This document shows, piece by piece, positions 11,113-22,856 of a stretch of 64,000 nucleotides of DNA. Within the stretch, counting starts at the first letter, position 1, and every line of letters begins with the position of its first letter. The position numbers were made by a program, and so were the translations under genes. Under the pieces are notes generated by a model. That model made no database searches. It was not told the DNA's origin and was given only the letters and a program-made list of their open reading frames with translations. The DNA is from Aphrocallistes beatrix (taxonomy: Eukaryota; Porifera; Hexactinellida; Sceptrulophora; Aphrocallistidae), in assembly GCA_963281255.1 (NCBI GenBank), contig OY725504.1:2790001-2854000 (forward strand), written 5' to 3'.

Positions 11113-11711
11113 TATTCGCTTTCAATTAATACTAGCAAATGATGTATTTGTTCCATCTGACAATTGTATCCGAATTATAATATTCTGGCAAATCTTAAAA
11201 ACATCTCGGAGGATGTCATAGACAGCGAATGGGTCCTATCCCCAAGGGGCTGATACTTTGAAAATAATTGCTTAAAATTTGTGGGAATCATTCTGGGTTA
11301 TATTTCACATGAAGGTCGCTTGGCCATAGCAATATCAATTCTAAAAATTATATATGAATTTCAATGAAGCATTTATTTCAGAAAACACAGGGGGAGCTCC
11401 CCGACCTTCGGCGTCTATGATGTTTTCTCGTTTATCCTGAAATAGTCATTTTTATCTGCATATGTAGAGGGTGCGTTAAAAGCAACAACGAATAATTTGT
11501 ATTATTGAAAATTGTTCTACGAGAGATCTAATCTGCAAAGTAAAAGTTAATTGTATCTCACAGCTTTCAATAAATAAGCGAAACATTTTAGTTCAGTTTA
11601 AATTCAGAAGATTATCTAGTAATAGTTTACTATGATCATGACCGGCGCTATCCAAACAATATTCTTCATAAGTCATGAAAATTATATCTAAGGAAGTTCT
11701 TCGGTCTAAAT

Positions 11712-11904
11712 CAAGGTTGCCGTGGGAATAGGAATCCCCATTCACACAGGGTTCTAAGGAGATTCCCACAGGGTCCTATGGGGATTCCCATAGGATTGCT
11801 GTAGGGATCTCCATGGGGATTCCCACAGGGTCCTATAGGAATTCTCATGGGGATTCCCACAGGATTCCTATGGGAATGGGAATTTCATTCCCACGGCAAC
11901 CCTG
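11712..11904. mobile_element. hAT-like MITE, CAAGGTTGCC family
   Basis: Ends CAAGGTTGCCGTGGGAAT and ATTCCCACGGCAACCCTG. The interior is a string of GGGATTCCCA/GGAATTCCC words. Flanked by GTCTAAAT (11704-11711) and GTATAAAT (11905-11912), an 8-bp duplication with one mismatch. It is absent from the sister element (59366-61301), which therefore shows the empty site. Confidence 0.85.
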
Positions 11905-11969
11905 GTATAAATGCATTTGTATCAATACAGCAAAGACCCTGGCGGAAAAATAGTTCCATCACAGTAACT

Positions 11970-12118
11970 CAGGGTTGGGCTCAATTACAATTATAATTGT
12001 GTAATTAGTAATTAATTACAATTACACTGTAATTGAAGTGTAATTGTAATTGAAAATTTTACTTGCCTTGAAATTGATTCGTAATTATAGTTAAACAAAT
12101 GTAATTGACCCCAACCGA
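11970..12118. mobile_element. CAGGGTTGGG element with TAATTGTAATTA words
   Basis: Begins CAGGGTTGGG and ends ACCCCAACC. The body is almost only GTAATTAC/CAATTACAATTA-type words. Also present in the sister element (59748-59900), so it was there before the two copies separated. Confidence 0.7.
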
Positions 12119-12849
12119 CCCACCCTATAATAATGTTATCCGACTTTTGAAATTATTAACCATTTAATTCGGTCTTGTAGATATTATTACTTGTTGACTT
12201 CTTTTCTAGAAACAGACCCTTTGAACATCATTTTGGACTGTTCGTGTGATGTCTGTTTCGAGCTATCAAATCTCATATTTTGAAATATTGAAACGGACGT
12301 ATTCATATTTACTATTCACACAATATATGTACAGAGCGAGCGAGTAGGAGAAAGAAAGAAAGCAGAAAAGTATTGTGAAGACCTTTTTTATTGCCATTTT
12401 AACCTTTCTATTATGTAATATGATACATGTTGTTCTTAGTCATTCATTAAATATGTTCAAAATAAAATATTAACTCTTATTAGAGTAGGGAATAATGGAA
12501 AACAGACGATGGCGAAGTTATCTAATGACCTAATTGGTTAATATACACATTCTTAGAATTTTAATTACCCGTCCTCTACCGCATCCCTGGTACATTAGAT
12601 GGTAGGCCTTATATAGAGTGGGCTATGGTTAAGCAATACAGTTATTCGAGCAAAACTCAGCCATTATAGGAGTTAGAAGGCTGAAATTTTAATATAATCT
12701 GTATATTAACATACCTCACATATGACCCAACTATTATCAAAAAATGATGGCTCATCACTCTGTTATGACGTCATCATTACGCATCAAAAATTTTAAAAAT
12801 GGACAAATTTGGTGATTTTTCGTTGGATATCGATTATGAAAGTAGGACA

Positions 12850-14056
12850 GGCCATAGCCTACTGTATATAAGGCCTCACAGTAACTTGATGATTTGGGAC
12901 TAGGGATGCGGAGGAAGACCGTTGAACTAATACATGAGCTGCCTTAAATCATTTACAAAGCACAATAGAGCTTTGGAATGTATTATCAGCATATATAAAT
13001 ATGTTGTCAAAGTACCCATATCCGTTGTTAAAAATTTGATTAGTCACCATATGGTTGCGCAATAGGTTATATTTGTGACAAATTTGGTGATTTTCAGAGG
13101 CGTTTAGGGGCACTTCTAAGTGTTTTTATTGTAATTTTTTTTGCATAGAACTGAGATGTGAATGGGTTAATACGAAAAATTTGGAATTTTTTCATGGAAT
13201 GTTAGTACATTCCAGTGTTGCTATGGAAACGTGTTTTGGTCAGTTGGCGTTATTTCTTGAAAACTGCAATGGCTACACATTCAAATGTAATTCCATTTGA
13301 TAGCGAATATACTACTTCCTATTAAGTGATAATATAATTTCGACCACTAAATTCAATAGTTTATGAGATATTCGACAATGTACCATATTGGTCACATTTG
13401 ATAATTTGTCGATTATCTCATAAACCTTTGAATTTAGAGGTTGAAATTATATTATCACTTAATAGGAAGTAGTATATTTCCAATCAAATGGAATTACATT
13501 TAAATGTCTAGCTCTTGTGGTTTTCAAGATATGACCCAAACTGACCAAAACACGTTTCCATAGCAACACTGGAATGTACCAACATTCCATGAAAAAATTC
13601 CAAAATTTTCGTATTAACACTTGCATGCCCATAGCGAAAGTGAAAGTAAATTGAAAGTGAACTGAAAGTGAAAATGAAAATGGGGTCATTTCTATTTATA
13701 CCTTTGACCCCAAAGGCATTGCAGGGATATATATTATTAACCCATTCATATCTCAATTCTATGCGAAAAATTTTACAGTAAAAAGACTTAGAAGTGCCCC
13801 TAAACGGCCTCTGAAAATCACCAAATTTGTCACAAATATAACCTATTGCGCAACCATATGGTGACTAATCAAATTTTTAACAATGGATATGGGTACTTTG
13901 ACACCATATTTATATATGCTGATAATATATTCCTAAGCTCTATTGTGCTTTGTAAATGATTTAAGGCAGCTCATGCATTAGTTCAACGGTCTTCCTCCGC
14001 ATCCCTGGTCCAAAATCCACAATCAGTTGTGAGGCCTTATGTATAGTAGGCTATGC
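12850..14056. mobile_element. 1.2-kb fold-back element, copy A
   Basis: A near-complete palindrome with arms of about 600 bp. The left arm (CCATAGCCTACTGTATATAA, then GGGATGCGGAGGAAGACCG) reappears inverted at the right end (CGGTCTTCCTCCGCATCCC, then GGCTATG). The centre is near 13385 in a TTGGTCACATTTGA region. It shares its outermost ends with the 2.1-kb element at 10501. No transposase coding. Confidence 0.8.
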
Positions 14057-14679
14057 ACTGGTGTATTTTTGATAACTTGAAATATAATTTAGATGATAAT
14101 ATCTTTTTACTTCTGGTATGAGCATGGCATGAACCTTTCACACTTGGCATGAATTTAGCATGAACATTTAATGTTTTATGGCATGAATTTGGCATGAAAA
14201 TTTGAAGGTATGTGACATGAACATGTCAAACAACTCATATGGCAACACTGAAATGGAAAATTAACTTGTATTACACTATTCTTGTTTAAAGATGTAGCAG
14301 TATTGATTGGAAAATTTAGAGGCTGCATCTGTGTTAGTAATTTAGCTTCGGGATCATTAATTTTACGTTTTTAGTGGATCCACTTCTAAGAATTAAGAAG
14401 CTCCTTCTGCCATTAATAATACAATTCTATAAATTATTATAGTAAATGTTAGAATAAGAATTAAATTTGTAGTATTTACAAAGAAAAGCCTATAAATTCT
14501 TGAATAGCATTAAAATCTCAGGTGCATGCGCCTCGTCGGTTTTAATATATGTTAAATTTACTTGGTGTAATTTAGTGCTCAGTCTTTACGTCAATTTTGT
14601 TAATATAAATTAGTTAATACTACAAATCTACGGTTGTATGGGTTGTCATAGCAGTAAGTGCGATCATGTGGAACCAAGG
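14057..14679. other. Intergenic with short GGCATGAA repeats
   Basis: At 14115-14225 the phrase GGCATGAA(TTT/CCTTT) recurs irregularly. No gene is recognised. Confidence 0.45.
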
Positions 14680-15042
14680 GATTATCTAGGAACGCAGACG
14701 CTCCTTTAGGCGTATGATTTTAAGTCCGAAAGTGTTTAGGAGCATAAAATTAAGAATACAGTAGACTCCGCTTAATAGGGTCACTGTTTAATCGGGTCAA
14801 CCGCTTAATTGGGCCACTTTTGGCAGGACCGAAATAGCTCTCACAGATAGAAGCTAATACAAAATGGTTTCGGTTAATAGAGTTCTCTTCTTAATCGAGC
14901 CAAAATCTCTTCTGACCGATGTGCCCCTATTAAGCGGAGTTGACTGTACTATAATGCTACTTGTATTAATAGATTTAGACGTGTGAAAATTTATTGGTTT
15001 AAGACTAGGAGCGTATCTCTGGAGGGTTGTATAATACCTTGT
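14680..15042. repeat. Dispersed repeat, copy interrupted by MITE
   Basis: Matches 7540-7725 on both sides of the MITE at 14757-14948 (CTTTAGGCGTAT before it, GGAGCGTATCTCTGGAGGG after it). Confidence 0.65.
14757..14948 (+). mobile_element. pogo/Tigger-type MITE
   Basis: TACAGTAGACTCCGCTTAAT and ATTAAGCGGAGTTGACTGTA are the inverted ends. The inside repeats TTAATCGGGTCA and related words. TA-flanked, with the empty site represented at about 7625-7655. Confidence 0.85.
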
Positions 15043-15357
15043 GTGGAACCTAAAGGAAAACCTCTTTTATCAAGAGGGTTAATGTTACTATTCATGAAAT
15101 CTTGAGTCAAGAGTATATCTGCTATATTTTAGTAAGTGATAATATCACTGAAATGCCCCCTGACTGCATACAAGAGACAGGGCATTTGGTAGAGATTCGA
15201 GAGGACTCAACAAAGAGATTAAAAATCGTCCCAAAGTGGGGTGATGAAAAAAAGAATTAAATCAGCTAACATTCCGAGATAATTCACCAAAGTGTCTCGT
15301 CTTTCATCGGTTCAGCGCACTTTAACATATTAATATGGAATCTGCGGTATATAAATG
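15043..15357. other. Intergenic, nothing recognised
   Basis: Sequence between the two copies of the pogo-type MITE. No gene or repeat identified. Confidence 0.4.
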
Positions 15358-15549
15358 TACAGTCGACTCCGCTTAATAAGGTTACATCGGTCAGAAGAGA
15401 TTTTGACCCGATTAAGCGGAGAACGCTATTAACCGAAACCATTTTATATTAGCTTCTATGTGTAATAGCTATTCCGGTCCTGCCAAAAGTGGCCCAATTA
15501 AGCGGTTGACCCGATTAAACAGTGACCCTATTAAGCGGAGTCGATTGTA
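15358..15549 (-). mobile_element. pogo/Tigger-type MITE, inverted copy
   Basis: Same family as 14757-14948 in the opposite orientation (TACAGTCGACTCCGCTTAAT ... AAGCGGAGTCGATTGTA). The two copies form an inverted pair about 410 bp apart. Confidence 0.85.
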
Positions 15550-15741
15550 TATTAGTATTATCATTATTATTAATAAGATAACAAGTCCTTACTTATCATC
15601 GAAATATGAAAATGGAGACCCAGCAGCATGTGCTAATCCCCCAACAATCTCTAACAATATGAATAATACTGAGTAATATAAAGCGATTTGTAAGCTGTTT
15701 CGATTAGCAAAAGGAAAATGTCCAGAATTTGAAGAGTTTCA

Positions 15742-16047
15742 GTGGGAGGAAAACGTAGGCGGAATCAAACCAGACTTCCAGATTCGAAAGCAACGATCGA
15801 AAAAAGAATATCTCTATTGGGAGTCCGCAAACCCGAGAATGATGTAGTGAAACTCTCGAATGACATTGCACTGGCACTAAATGCTAAATTTGGCACAACA
15901 ACAATACCACTAATACCACTAACACCATCAAAACCTCTAAATAAAAAACTCTCTATAGCATATCTAGTCAGTGTGTGTTTATTGTTGATTTGGATCCAAT
16001 ATCTCGTCCTCTCCTTTAATACGCCAGATGACGCAGTTCTATTGTAA
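15742..16047 (+). CDS. Small ORF with C-terminal hydrophobic segment, doubtful
   Basis: About 101 codons opening with a basic stretch (GGKRRRNQTRLPDSK). Near residues 70-95 is a hydrophobic run (AYLVSVCLLLIWIQYLVLSF) that could be a membrane segment. The listed start is GTG, not ATG, and a stop lies only a few codons upstream in the same frame, so a 5' exon would be needed. It resembles no family I know. It may be chance or a fragment of a retroelement. Confidence 0.15.
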   Translation: MGGKRRRNQTRLPDSKATIEKRISLLGVRKPENDVVKLSNDIALALNAKFGTTTIPLIPLTPSKPLNKKLSIAYLVSVCLLLIWIQYLVLSFNTPDDAVLL

Positions 16048-16247
16048 TCACTTCAACGGTGGCGCAAATATAAACTTAACTTCTAGTCTGATATGTTATC
16101 GGCTCGGTAACATCCAAATGAACACGCTTGGGTGAGGAAGCACCTGGTAATAACAGCTGTGTCATCAAAAGGCGACTCACAAAAGAAACTTGTAACAAAT
16201 AAATACAATTAATTATACCAATACTATATCGTGCTAAATAACGATAA

Positions 16248-16686
16248 CAAGCTCGCTTCGTTTGCTTTCGCTGAACTGCTGGCGGACACTTTGTGTCATA
16301 TAAGTCTGTCCTACTGTTATAATCGATATCGTACGAAAAATCACAAAATTTGTCAATTTTAAAAATGTTGATGCGTAATGATGACGACATAACAGAGTGA
16401 TGAGTCATCGCTTTTTAATGATAGTTGCTTCATGTGTGAGGTATATTAATATACACATTTTATTAAAATTTCAGCCTTCTATCACCTAAAATGACTGAGT
16501 TATGGTCTAAAAACTGAAATTTCTAATTATAAAAAAGGTGACAATGACGATATAATTCCATGATGAGTCGACATTTTCGTCTGAGGTCAGAAATTAGTGG
16601 AGCCATAGCCAAAAGACTCCCGCATGCCAAAAATCAGCTTTCTGCGCCTGGCAGTTACTTCAATCAAATTGTTACAGATGTAAGGA
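16248..16686 (-). mobile_element. Helitron-like element copy C
   Basis: The GC-hairpin end A|CAAGCTCGCTTCG lies at 16248; the body matches the family; the other end is ...TGTAAGGA|T at 16686. The internal (TA)n is missing. Flanked by A and T as in the other copies. Confidence 0.7.
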
Positions 16687-17021
16687 TATCATGTCACATA
16701 TACGGAATAACGGTAAAACTACACTGTGAGTGGGTCATTAATAATATGAGTCTGCACTTGATAATTAACAATACAACTCACTTGCCCTCACTCATACCAA
16801 ACTGTTCCCACAGCTGGCACAATAGATGGCGCAGAAAAGGAAACTGCTGGCGCCTTTGCGCCGCCTCTGATAGTAACCAGTCTATACTTGCCAAATTCTA
16901 CAAATAGAAACTTACCATGTGTTAAACAGAAAACATTACTCAGGACGAAATTTTGATTAGTCATATCTGTGTCGAATTTAGTGATTTTCAGAGGCAGTTT
17001 ATGGAGAAGCGCATTTGGGGC
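16687..17021. other. Intergenic, nothing recognised
   Basis: No gene, TIR or tandem repeat identified. Confidence 0.4.
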
Positions 17022-17634
17022 TAGGGATGCGGTAGAAGATAGTTGAACTAATATATGAGCTGCCTTAAATCATTAAGGAAGCACAATAGAGCTTAGGAAT
17101 ATATTACCAGCATATATAAATATGGTATCAAAGTACCCATATCCGTTGTTAAAATTTAGATTAGTCACCATATGGTTGCGCAATAGATTATATTTGTGTC
17201 AAATTTTGTGATTTTCATAGGTCGTTTAAGGGCACTTTTAAGTGTTTTTATTCTAAAATTTTCCGCATATAACTTAGATGTGAATGGGTTAATACGAAAG
17301 ATTTTTTCATGGAATGTTGCTACATTCCAGTGTTGCTATGAAAATGTGTTTTGGTCGGTTGAGGTTATATCTTTAAAACCGCGATTGTTAGACATTCAAA
17401 TGTAATTCCATTTGATAGCGAATATACTACTTCCTATTAAGAAATAATATCATTTAGGCGTCTAAATGCAATGGTTTACGAGTTATTAGACAATTTATCA
17501 TATTGGTCACATTTGATCATTTGTTAATATCTCGTAAACCATAGAATTTAGACGTCGAAATTATATTATTGCTTAATGGGAAGTAGTATATTCGCTATCA
17601 AATGGAATTATGCGGAAAATTTTAGACTAAAAAC

Positions 17635-18068
17635 CAGGGTTGGGTTTTGTCCGTCCAAAACAGGTTTTGGACAGGGCAGTGGACAAAACCTGGTTTTAAC
17701 CGGTTAAAACCGGACAAAACTGGACAAAACCTAATGGAAACTGTAAATCATTGCAGTGGGTACGAAACAGTTTAGGATGGAAAGAGAGCGAGGACAATGA
17801 ATGGATTTTCTTGCTAACTCCTGTTTATTACCATAACTATATTTTGTATTCGATTTATCATGGAAGACACGAACAACACTTAGACAAAACCTGGACAAAA
17901 CTTGGACAAAACTTGGATATAAAGGTTATATCCAAGTTTTGTCCAAGTTTTGTCCAGGTTTTGTCCAGGTTTTGTCCAGTTTGTCCACCCAAGAGGTTTT
18001 GGACAGGACGGTTTTAACCTGGTTAAAACCACTAGGATTTTCCAAGTGGACAAAACCTGCCAACCCTG
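17635..18068. mobile_element. hAT-like element with GGACAAAACC word array
   Basis: Ends CAGGGTTGGG and CCAACCCTG. Flanked by an exact 8-bp duplication CTAAAAAC (17627-17634 and 18069-18076). Much of the body is GGACAAAACCTGG, CCAAGTTTTGTCC and GGTTTTAACC words, including a local palindrome around 17880-17980. The overlapping ORFs simply read through these words. Confidence 0.9.
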
Positions 18069-18152
18069 CTAAAAACACTTAAAAGTGCCCTTAAACGACC
18101 AAAATAAAAATCACCAAATTTGACACAAATATAATCTATTGCGCAACCATAT

Positions 18153-19195
18153 GGCCAAAGATATAGGGGTATCTGTCCGACCATTCGGCTTTGGTTGCTG
18201 AGGTCCGAAGGCTGGTGAGTCTCTACAGAACAGGGGGGGCGTGGAAGGAAAATATCAGTCACTATGGTACCCAAAGTGGTCACTGCCAAGACGATTGGTA
18301 AAAAAATGTAATCCACAAGACTTATCTCCAAGAATCTTAAATCTAAAGGGTTTTCTTTCTCCCACGTGACGGTACACAAGTATTTACGCAAAAATCTGAA
18401 AGTTCGACCATACAAACCTCAAGTTCAACCCAAATTAACGGAACAACAGAGGACAGCTCGCCTAAAATACTGTAATGAAAGAAAGAATTGGTCAATTAAA
18501 AACTGGCAGAGGGTTTTATTCTCGGATGAGTCCTCCTTCGAGTTATTTCACACTCCAAATAAGCAAAACGACCGAGTTTGGGCAAAATCTAGTGTCAATG
18601 TCCCCCCGACTGAAAAGGTTAAATTTCCTGGAAAAGTCATGGTGTGGGGTGTGATGTCATATCAAGCACTCTCACACCACTACATTATCCCCAAAGGGCA
18701 AACTGTGACATCAGAATACTATGTAGAAATAATATTGAAACAATCTCTAACATCCGCTAAGCTTCGAACGAGAGATTCAGGGACTTTTCTGGCGAAAATA
18801 TTGTTGCCTGAAAGGTCCAAAGCGATATTTCAACAAGATGGGGCCCCAGCACATACCTCTAAGAGAAGCCAAGAATGGCTAAAAAACAATATGCCGGGAT
18901 TTTGGACTAAGGATATATGGTCTGCGAACTCGCCAGACTTAAATCCTATTGGAGACGTCTGGGCAATTTAGCAAACCAAGCTGGAATCAATGGAGGGCAC
19001 AACAAACCTAAGATTGTTAGAAAATCAACTAATTGAAGCCTGGAAGGAATTCTCACCAGAGACCCTGGAGAAACTCATAGTAGGGATGCCTTCTCGCATT
19101 AAAAAATGTTTTAAATTAAATGTAGATTACATATAGGAAAGTAAATAGCACAACTTTCTAGTTTGCATTATTGTAATATGCATGGTCAAAAATGG
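18153..19195 (+). pseudogene. Tc1-like transposase, inactive
   Basis: The longest open piece (18366-18971) reads LKVRPYKPQVQPKLTEQQRT, then VLFSDESSFEL (first catalytic Asp), QQDGAPAHTS (second Asp) and SPDLNPIGDVWAI. In the family the last motif is NPIENLW with the catalytic Glu; here it is Gly, and a stop follows at once (18969). The frame resumes (LESMEGTTNLRLLENQLIEA) to about 19134. Upstream, HTH-like residues are readable only across frameshifts from 18153. The right end ACCCTGTA is at 19192-19201, but the left end and TIR are gone. Tc1 transposases cut and paste DNA at TA sites; this copy lost a catalytic residue, its start and one end. Confidence 0.85.
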
Positions 19196-19351
19196 GACAT
19201 CAATATCTTAATACCCTGTATATGCTGGTAATACATTCCTAAGCTCTATTGTGCTTTGTTAATGATTTAAGGCAGCTCATGTATTAGTTCAACCATCTTC
19301 TACCGCATCCCTAGTCAAGTTACTCTGAGGCCTTATATACAGTTGGCTATG

Positions 19352-20014
19352 CTTAATTAAAGTTTCATATAATTAATTCTATTTTTAATTATTTCATAGT
19401 CGAGTTGAGTGAATAACAGAAATATTTGAATATCTTACAGACACAAAATAAACAGAAATATCTTACAAAAATATCTTACACACACAAAATAGGTCAGCAG
19501 ATGAATTAGTCAACCCCATGAACTCATGTCACAATCCCAAAGTTCAATTGATTTGCATATTTGGTAGGAGTTAAGGTTGCTATTGTCATATCTTACGGAC
19601 AGCACTTTTGAAACAGATGTAGTATGTACCACCATGGTAACTAAATTGTGTTCTTTTGTAAAAAACGAAATGTCATAATTTTAGCACACAAGATAGGAGT
19701 CACAATACAAGTTATTCGCCAAAATAATGTTAGCCAAAAAACACAATTGAATTGCCAGAATAATATTACATCCGTTTCCTATAAGACCAACATCTCATGA
19801 GTAAGAAGAGATAGAACGGATTTTAGGATCGATTAAATGTTTAGTATTGTTGTATTTACAATATTATGTTAATGTCATCAAACAACCAAATTCTAAAACT
19901 ACGTTCCATCGTTAAGTAAAAAATCCTCCCCACTGATGGATTGGGAGTGTGTTTCCATATTATTGGGTTGCTATAACAATCATCAAATGTTGCGTTACCC
20001 ACTTAGATGTTGAA
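19352..20014. other. Intergenic, no gene recognised
   Basis: AT-rich. Short direct repeats such as AATATCTTACA at 19430-19480. No coding frame. Confidence 0.45.
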
Positions 20015-20121
20015 GCCATTCTCGGATCATGGGTCTCTGGGCTCATAGGCTGGGTGGAATTAGGGCGCCTTCCCACGCAGTGTCCGCAAGATGCATAGCG
20101 CAAGCAAGCGAAGCGCGCTTG
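20015..20121 (+). mobile_element. Helitron-like 3' end fragment (D)
   Basis: Diverged fragment that ends with the family GC hairpin GCAAGCAAGCGAAGCGCGCT then TG|T at 20121. Confidence 0.5.
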
Positions 20122-21071
20122 TGTATATACATACATATTGCACAATGAAGCGTCTGAACCAGAAATTAAAGAGTTATAACACAAACTATTTGCTAAGTAT
20201 ACATCTGTAACTTTAACGTCATTTCTTTCCAAATAGAGTTTTCTTAAATAACAAAATGCGCATATCATTCCAATTTTCAATACTCAAGTACAACTAATGT
20301 GAATTTCTCTTTTCAATCTAGTGAAGCTAGCTAGGAATCTGCGAGCTACTTTCACTGCTCTATCAGCATTCCAAGATTTCAGAATTTAGATAAGTAAATT
20401 AATTGAATTAATTAGTTTTACACTATCAGAACAAATAATGTCCCGCAGCAAATTATCTAGCGGTCATAGAGGTGGAGTCAAGCTATAGACTTTCAAAAAG
20501 AGTAATCCGAATAGTTTGTGGAGATGTCAGTATAAAGTTATCATCACGAGTTTAGGAAACTTAAGATCTGTTTCAACGGTCTTTGACCACCTACGCATTC
20601 TGACTACCTATCAGCTGGGCTGTACTTGTTACACAGTCTTGACAATTAAACGATTTTAACTTCGGTGTATCTATAGAGAGAAGTGTATATTTTGATCTAA
20701 CTAATAATTTTACATTTCTACGTAGATTGACATTATAGAAGCGATTGAATACGATCAAGTCAAGAATTTTCTTATGGCCAACACCATTCTTTCGAGATTC
20801 AAGAAGTATACAAAGAAGAATTTTATTGCAGTGTATTGACTAGGAGAGAAAAACAACCTTTTCAAGGTGAGATACAATATAATTTGCAATTTTGATTCTA
20901 TTTCTAATGTTCAAACAATACCTAAACTTGTAAAAAATTTGCAATGAATACAATACACGGCACAAGGCTGAATTTGAAAATTAATGAGAAATGATCCACT
21001 TGGGATGACTTTACGCTAACCGTCGAGCTTCCTACAAGTTCCTCTCCATTCCGAAGTTTTGGGTATCATTC
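20122..21071. other. Intergenic or unrecognised 5' part of integrase gene
   Basis: No clear coding. This is where the N-terminal part and left end of the Ginger-like element starting at 21072 should lie, but I cannot identify them. Confidence 0.4.
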
Positions 21072-21542
21072 AGCACCATCACGATTCGACTCATACCGGA
21101 GCGAGGACAACTACTGATTCCATTCATGCGAAATATACTTGACTTGGATTATACAAAGATGTTGAAGACTATGTAAGTATAAATTATTAAGGTATAATAT
21201 TATACGTATATACAGTACATGTTCAACTTTTTAGGTTTCTAGTGCTGAATTTGTTCTTTAGTTTAACATTCATATCTGACTATATTTTTTATAAATACAC
21301 AATTATTTATAAAAATTACAGGTTTAAATGAACCTTGAAACTATATACCAAGGAATTGCGTTTATCATCCAATAATATGGCAACTAATCATGTTATTATA
21401 GTTGTTTCTTAGGCAATGCACGTACATTGTGATATCAAAATGTAACATCGCCTTTTATTAAAGAGTTTTTGCGCGGAAAATTGAGAAATTTCTGCCTGTC
21501 TGAGAAAATTTATGTTTTGTAATTAATACTGGCTTTATAGTT

Positions 21543-22597
21543 CTGTCACGAAAATTTTGGCCGGGGGACCAATTTTTTCATGGAAAATTGGTCCTCCCCT
21601 GAAAATTTTGGTCCTACTATGGACCAATTTTCCATGGAATTTTGGTCCGGGGGGGCCATTTTTTTCAGGGAAAATTGGTCTGGGGGACCATTTTTTTCAG
21701 GGAAAATTGGTCCGGGGGAGACCATTTTTTTCATGGAAAATTGGTCCGGGGGGACCATTTTTTTCAGGGAATATTGGTCCGGGGACCATTTCTTTCAGAA
21801 AAAATAGTCTGGGAGACTAATTCTTTCATGGAAAATTAGATTCTATCAATCATTTGACATCCTCGATTTTTATACTTTTCAATTGTCCAAGTTGTTTGAC
21901 CCCGGACTGACAATTCATATTTAGTATTCAATACATTAGATGGACAATACTCAGGCGTTCAAGATTCCTGAATATACTTATCCCCAATTGCATACTAATA
22001 CTGTATTGTTATGGATTTGTTATATCACAGTATGATACTAAGAAGTAACTCATTCTAGTCATACTAACACTTAAACAATGATTGTTACTAATATCCGGGA
22101 CAGGACGGGACAGCTGCAGGATATCCCCGGTTTTAACTAAAATACTGGACATGTCCCAATAGACCAGGGTTGCTGTGGGAATGAGAGTGATTTTTCCCCC
22201 GGTGGGGATTCCCATAGGATTCCTATGGGGATTCCCACAGGAATTTTATGGGAATGGGATGGGAATGTGAATTGAAATTTAATTCCCACGGAAACCCTGA
22301 TACATATTTAGCTAATCTCAAATCTAAGAAGTGTATTTTATTTCTTCTGCTCTCTAAAATCTGAACTCTCTTCCTATTGAGTGCCTATCTATTCCAACTA
22401 TAATAACTAGACCTAATAACAGCTACCGCAGCTCCACTGGGGCTTGACATCCTTTCCAAATGGTGATGCATTTTTCATTGAAATATTGGTTATGGCGGAC
22501 CAAAATTCCATGGAAAATTGGTCCATGTAGGACCAAAATTCCATGGAAAATTGGTCCCCCGGACCAAAATTTTCGCGGACCATTTTTCCAGTGACAG
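21543..22597. mobile_element. TIR element with GGACC/GGTCC 40-bp array, copy 1
   Basis: Ends CTGTCACGAAAATTTTGG and GTGACAG, preceded by CCAAAATTTTCGCGGACC. At 21550-21835 a unit close to ATTGGTCCGGGGGACCATTT, then TTTTCAGGGAAA, repeats about seven times; single complementary units lie at 22490-22590. Contains the nested MITE 22165-22299. Non-coding: the overlapping ORFs are frames through the repeat. Confidence 0.8.
22165..22299. mobile_element. CAAGGTTGCC-family MITE nested in 21543-22597
   Basis: CAGGGTTGCTGTGGGAAT to AATTCCCACGGAAACCCTG with GGGATTCCCATAGGA words inside. Same family as 11712-11904 and 29324-29453. Confidence 0.75.
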
Positions 22598-22856
22598 TTC
22601 TATAGACATACAAATTATATCTGGACCAGTTTATGCATCACTGTCTCGCAATTTGTACATAAAAAATTGATTGAACGTAACTAGTATTTGAACGAGACTT
22701 AAAATGTATTCTGATAATTATTTATGTTCTTATACCGAATCTATCATGTAATTATACTATGTAGAGATCAAATTCCTACAGTCAAGATTCTAGTATATTT
22801 AATTGGTTTTTAATAACTGGTTTTAAAGTTTGTTTTAGAATTATTTGTTGATTCTA
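22598..22856. other. Probable intron of the integrase gene
   Basis: AT-rich sequence ending in GATTCTAG, a plausible acceptor just before the integrase piece at 22857. Confidence 0.35.

Larger units (their letters stand above)
10501..12628 (+). mobile_element. 2.1-kb CCATAGCC-ended element, copy 1
   Basis: The ends are CCATAGCCTACTGTATATAA and, inverted, TTATATAGAGTGGGCTATGG. It is flanked by TTAAG on both sides (10496-10500 and 12629-12633), which is single in intact Helitron copies, so this is a real 5-bp duplication. A reverse-complement copy lies at 59366-61301. There is no ORF of note, so it is non-autonomous. It carries inner insertions at 11009-11112, 11712-11904 and 11970-12118. Superfamily unassigned. 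Confidence 0.8.
10304..12849 (+). mobile_element. Helitron-like element copy B, split by insertion
   Basis: It starts A|TCCTTACTATTAAAACTCG, then (TA)n, TCTGTAACGAATTGATTG and the family body. It breaks at 10500, where the element 10501-12628 is inserted, and resumes at 12629 (TTAAGCAATACAGTTATTCG). The undisturbed copies at 25529-26731 and 30542-31110 carry the same sequence unbroken across this point. Its 3' end is replaced by the fold-back at 12850. Confidence 0.8.
17022..19351. mobile_element. Fold-back element copy B, twice interrupted
   Basis: 17022-17630 matches the left arm and centre of 12850-14056, 18076-18152 continues its right arm, and 19205-19351 is the end (GGCCTTATATACAGTTGGCTATG). 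It is broken by a hAT-like insertion (17635-18068) and by a 5'-truncated Tc1 (18153-19204). Its own left tip is missing. Confidence 0.75.

Noticed and set aside
21557-21839. Overlapping glycine/phenylalanine-rich ORFs
   Set aside because: Open in several frames at once because of the GGTCC word array; same at 54576-54834.
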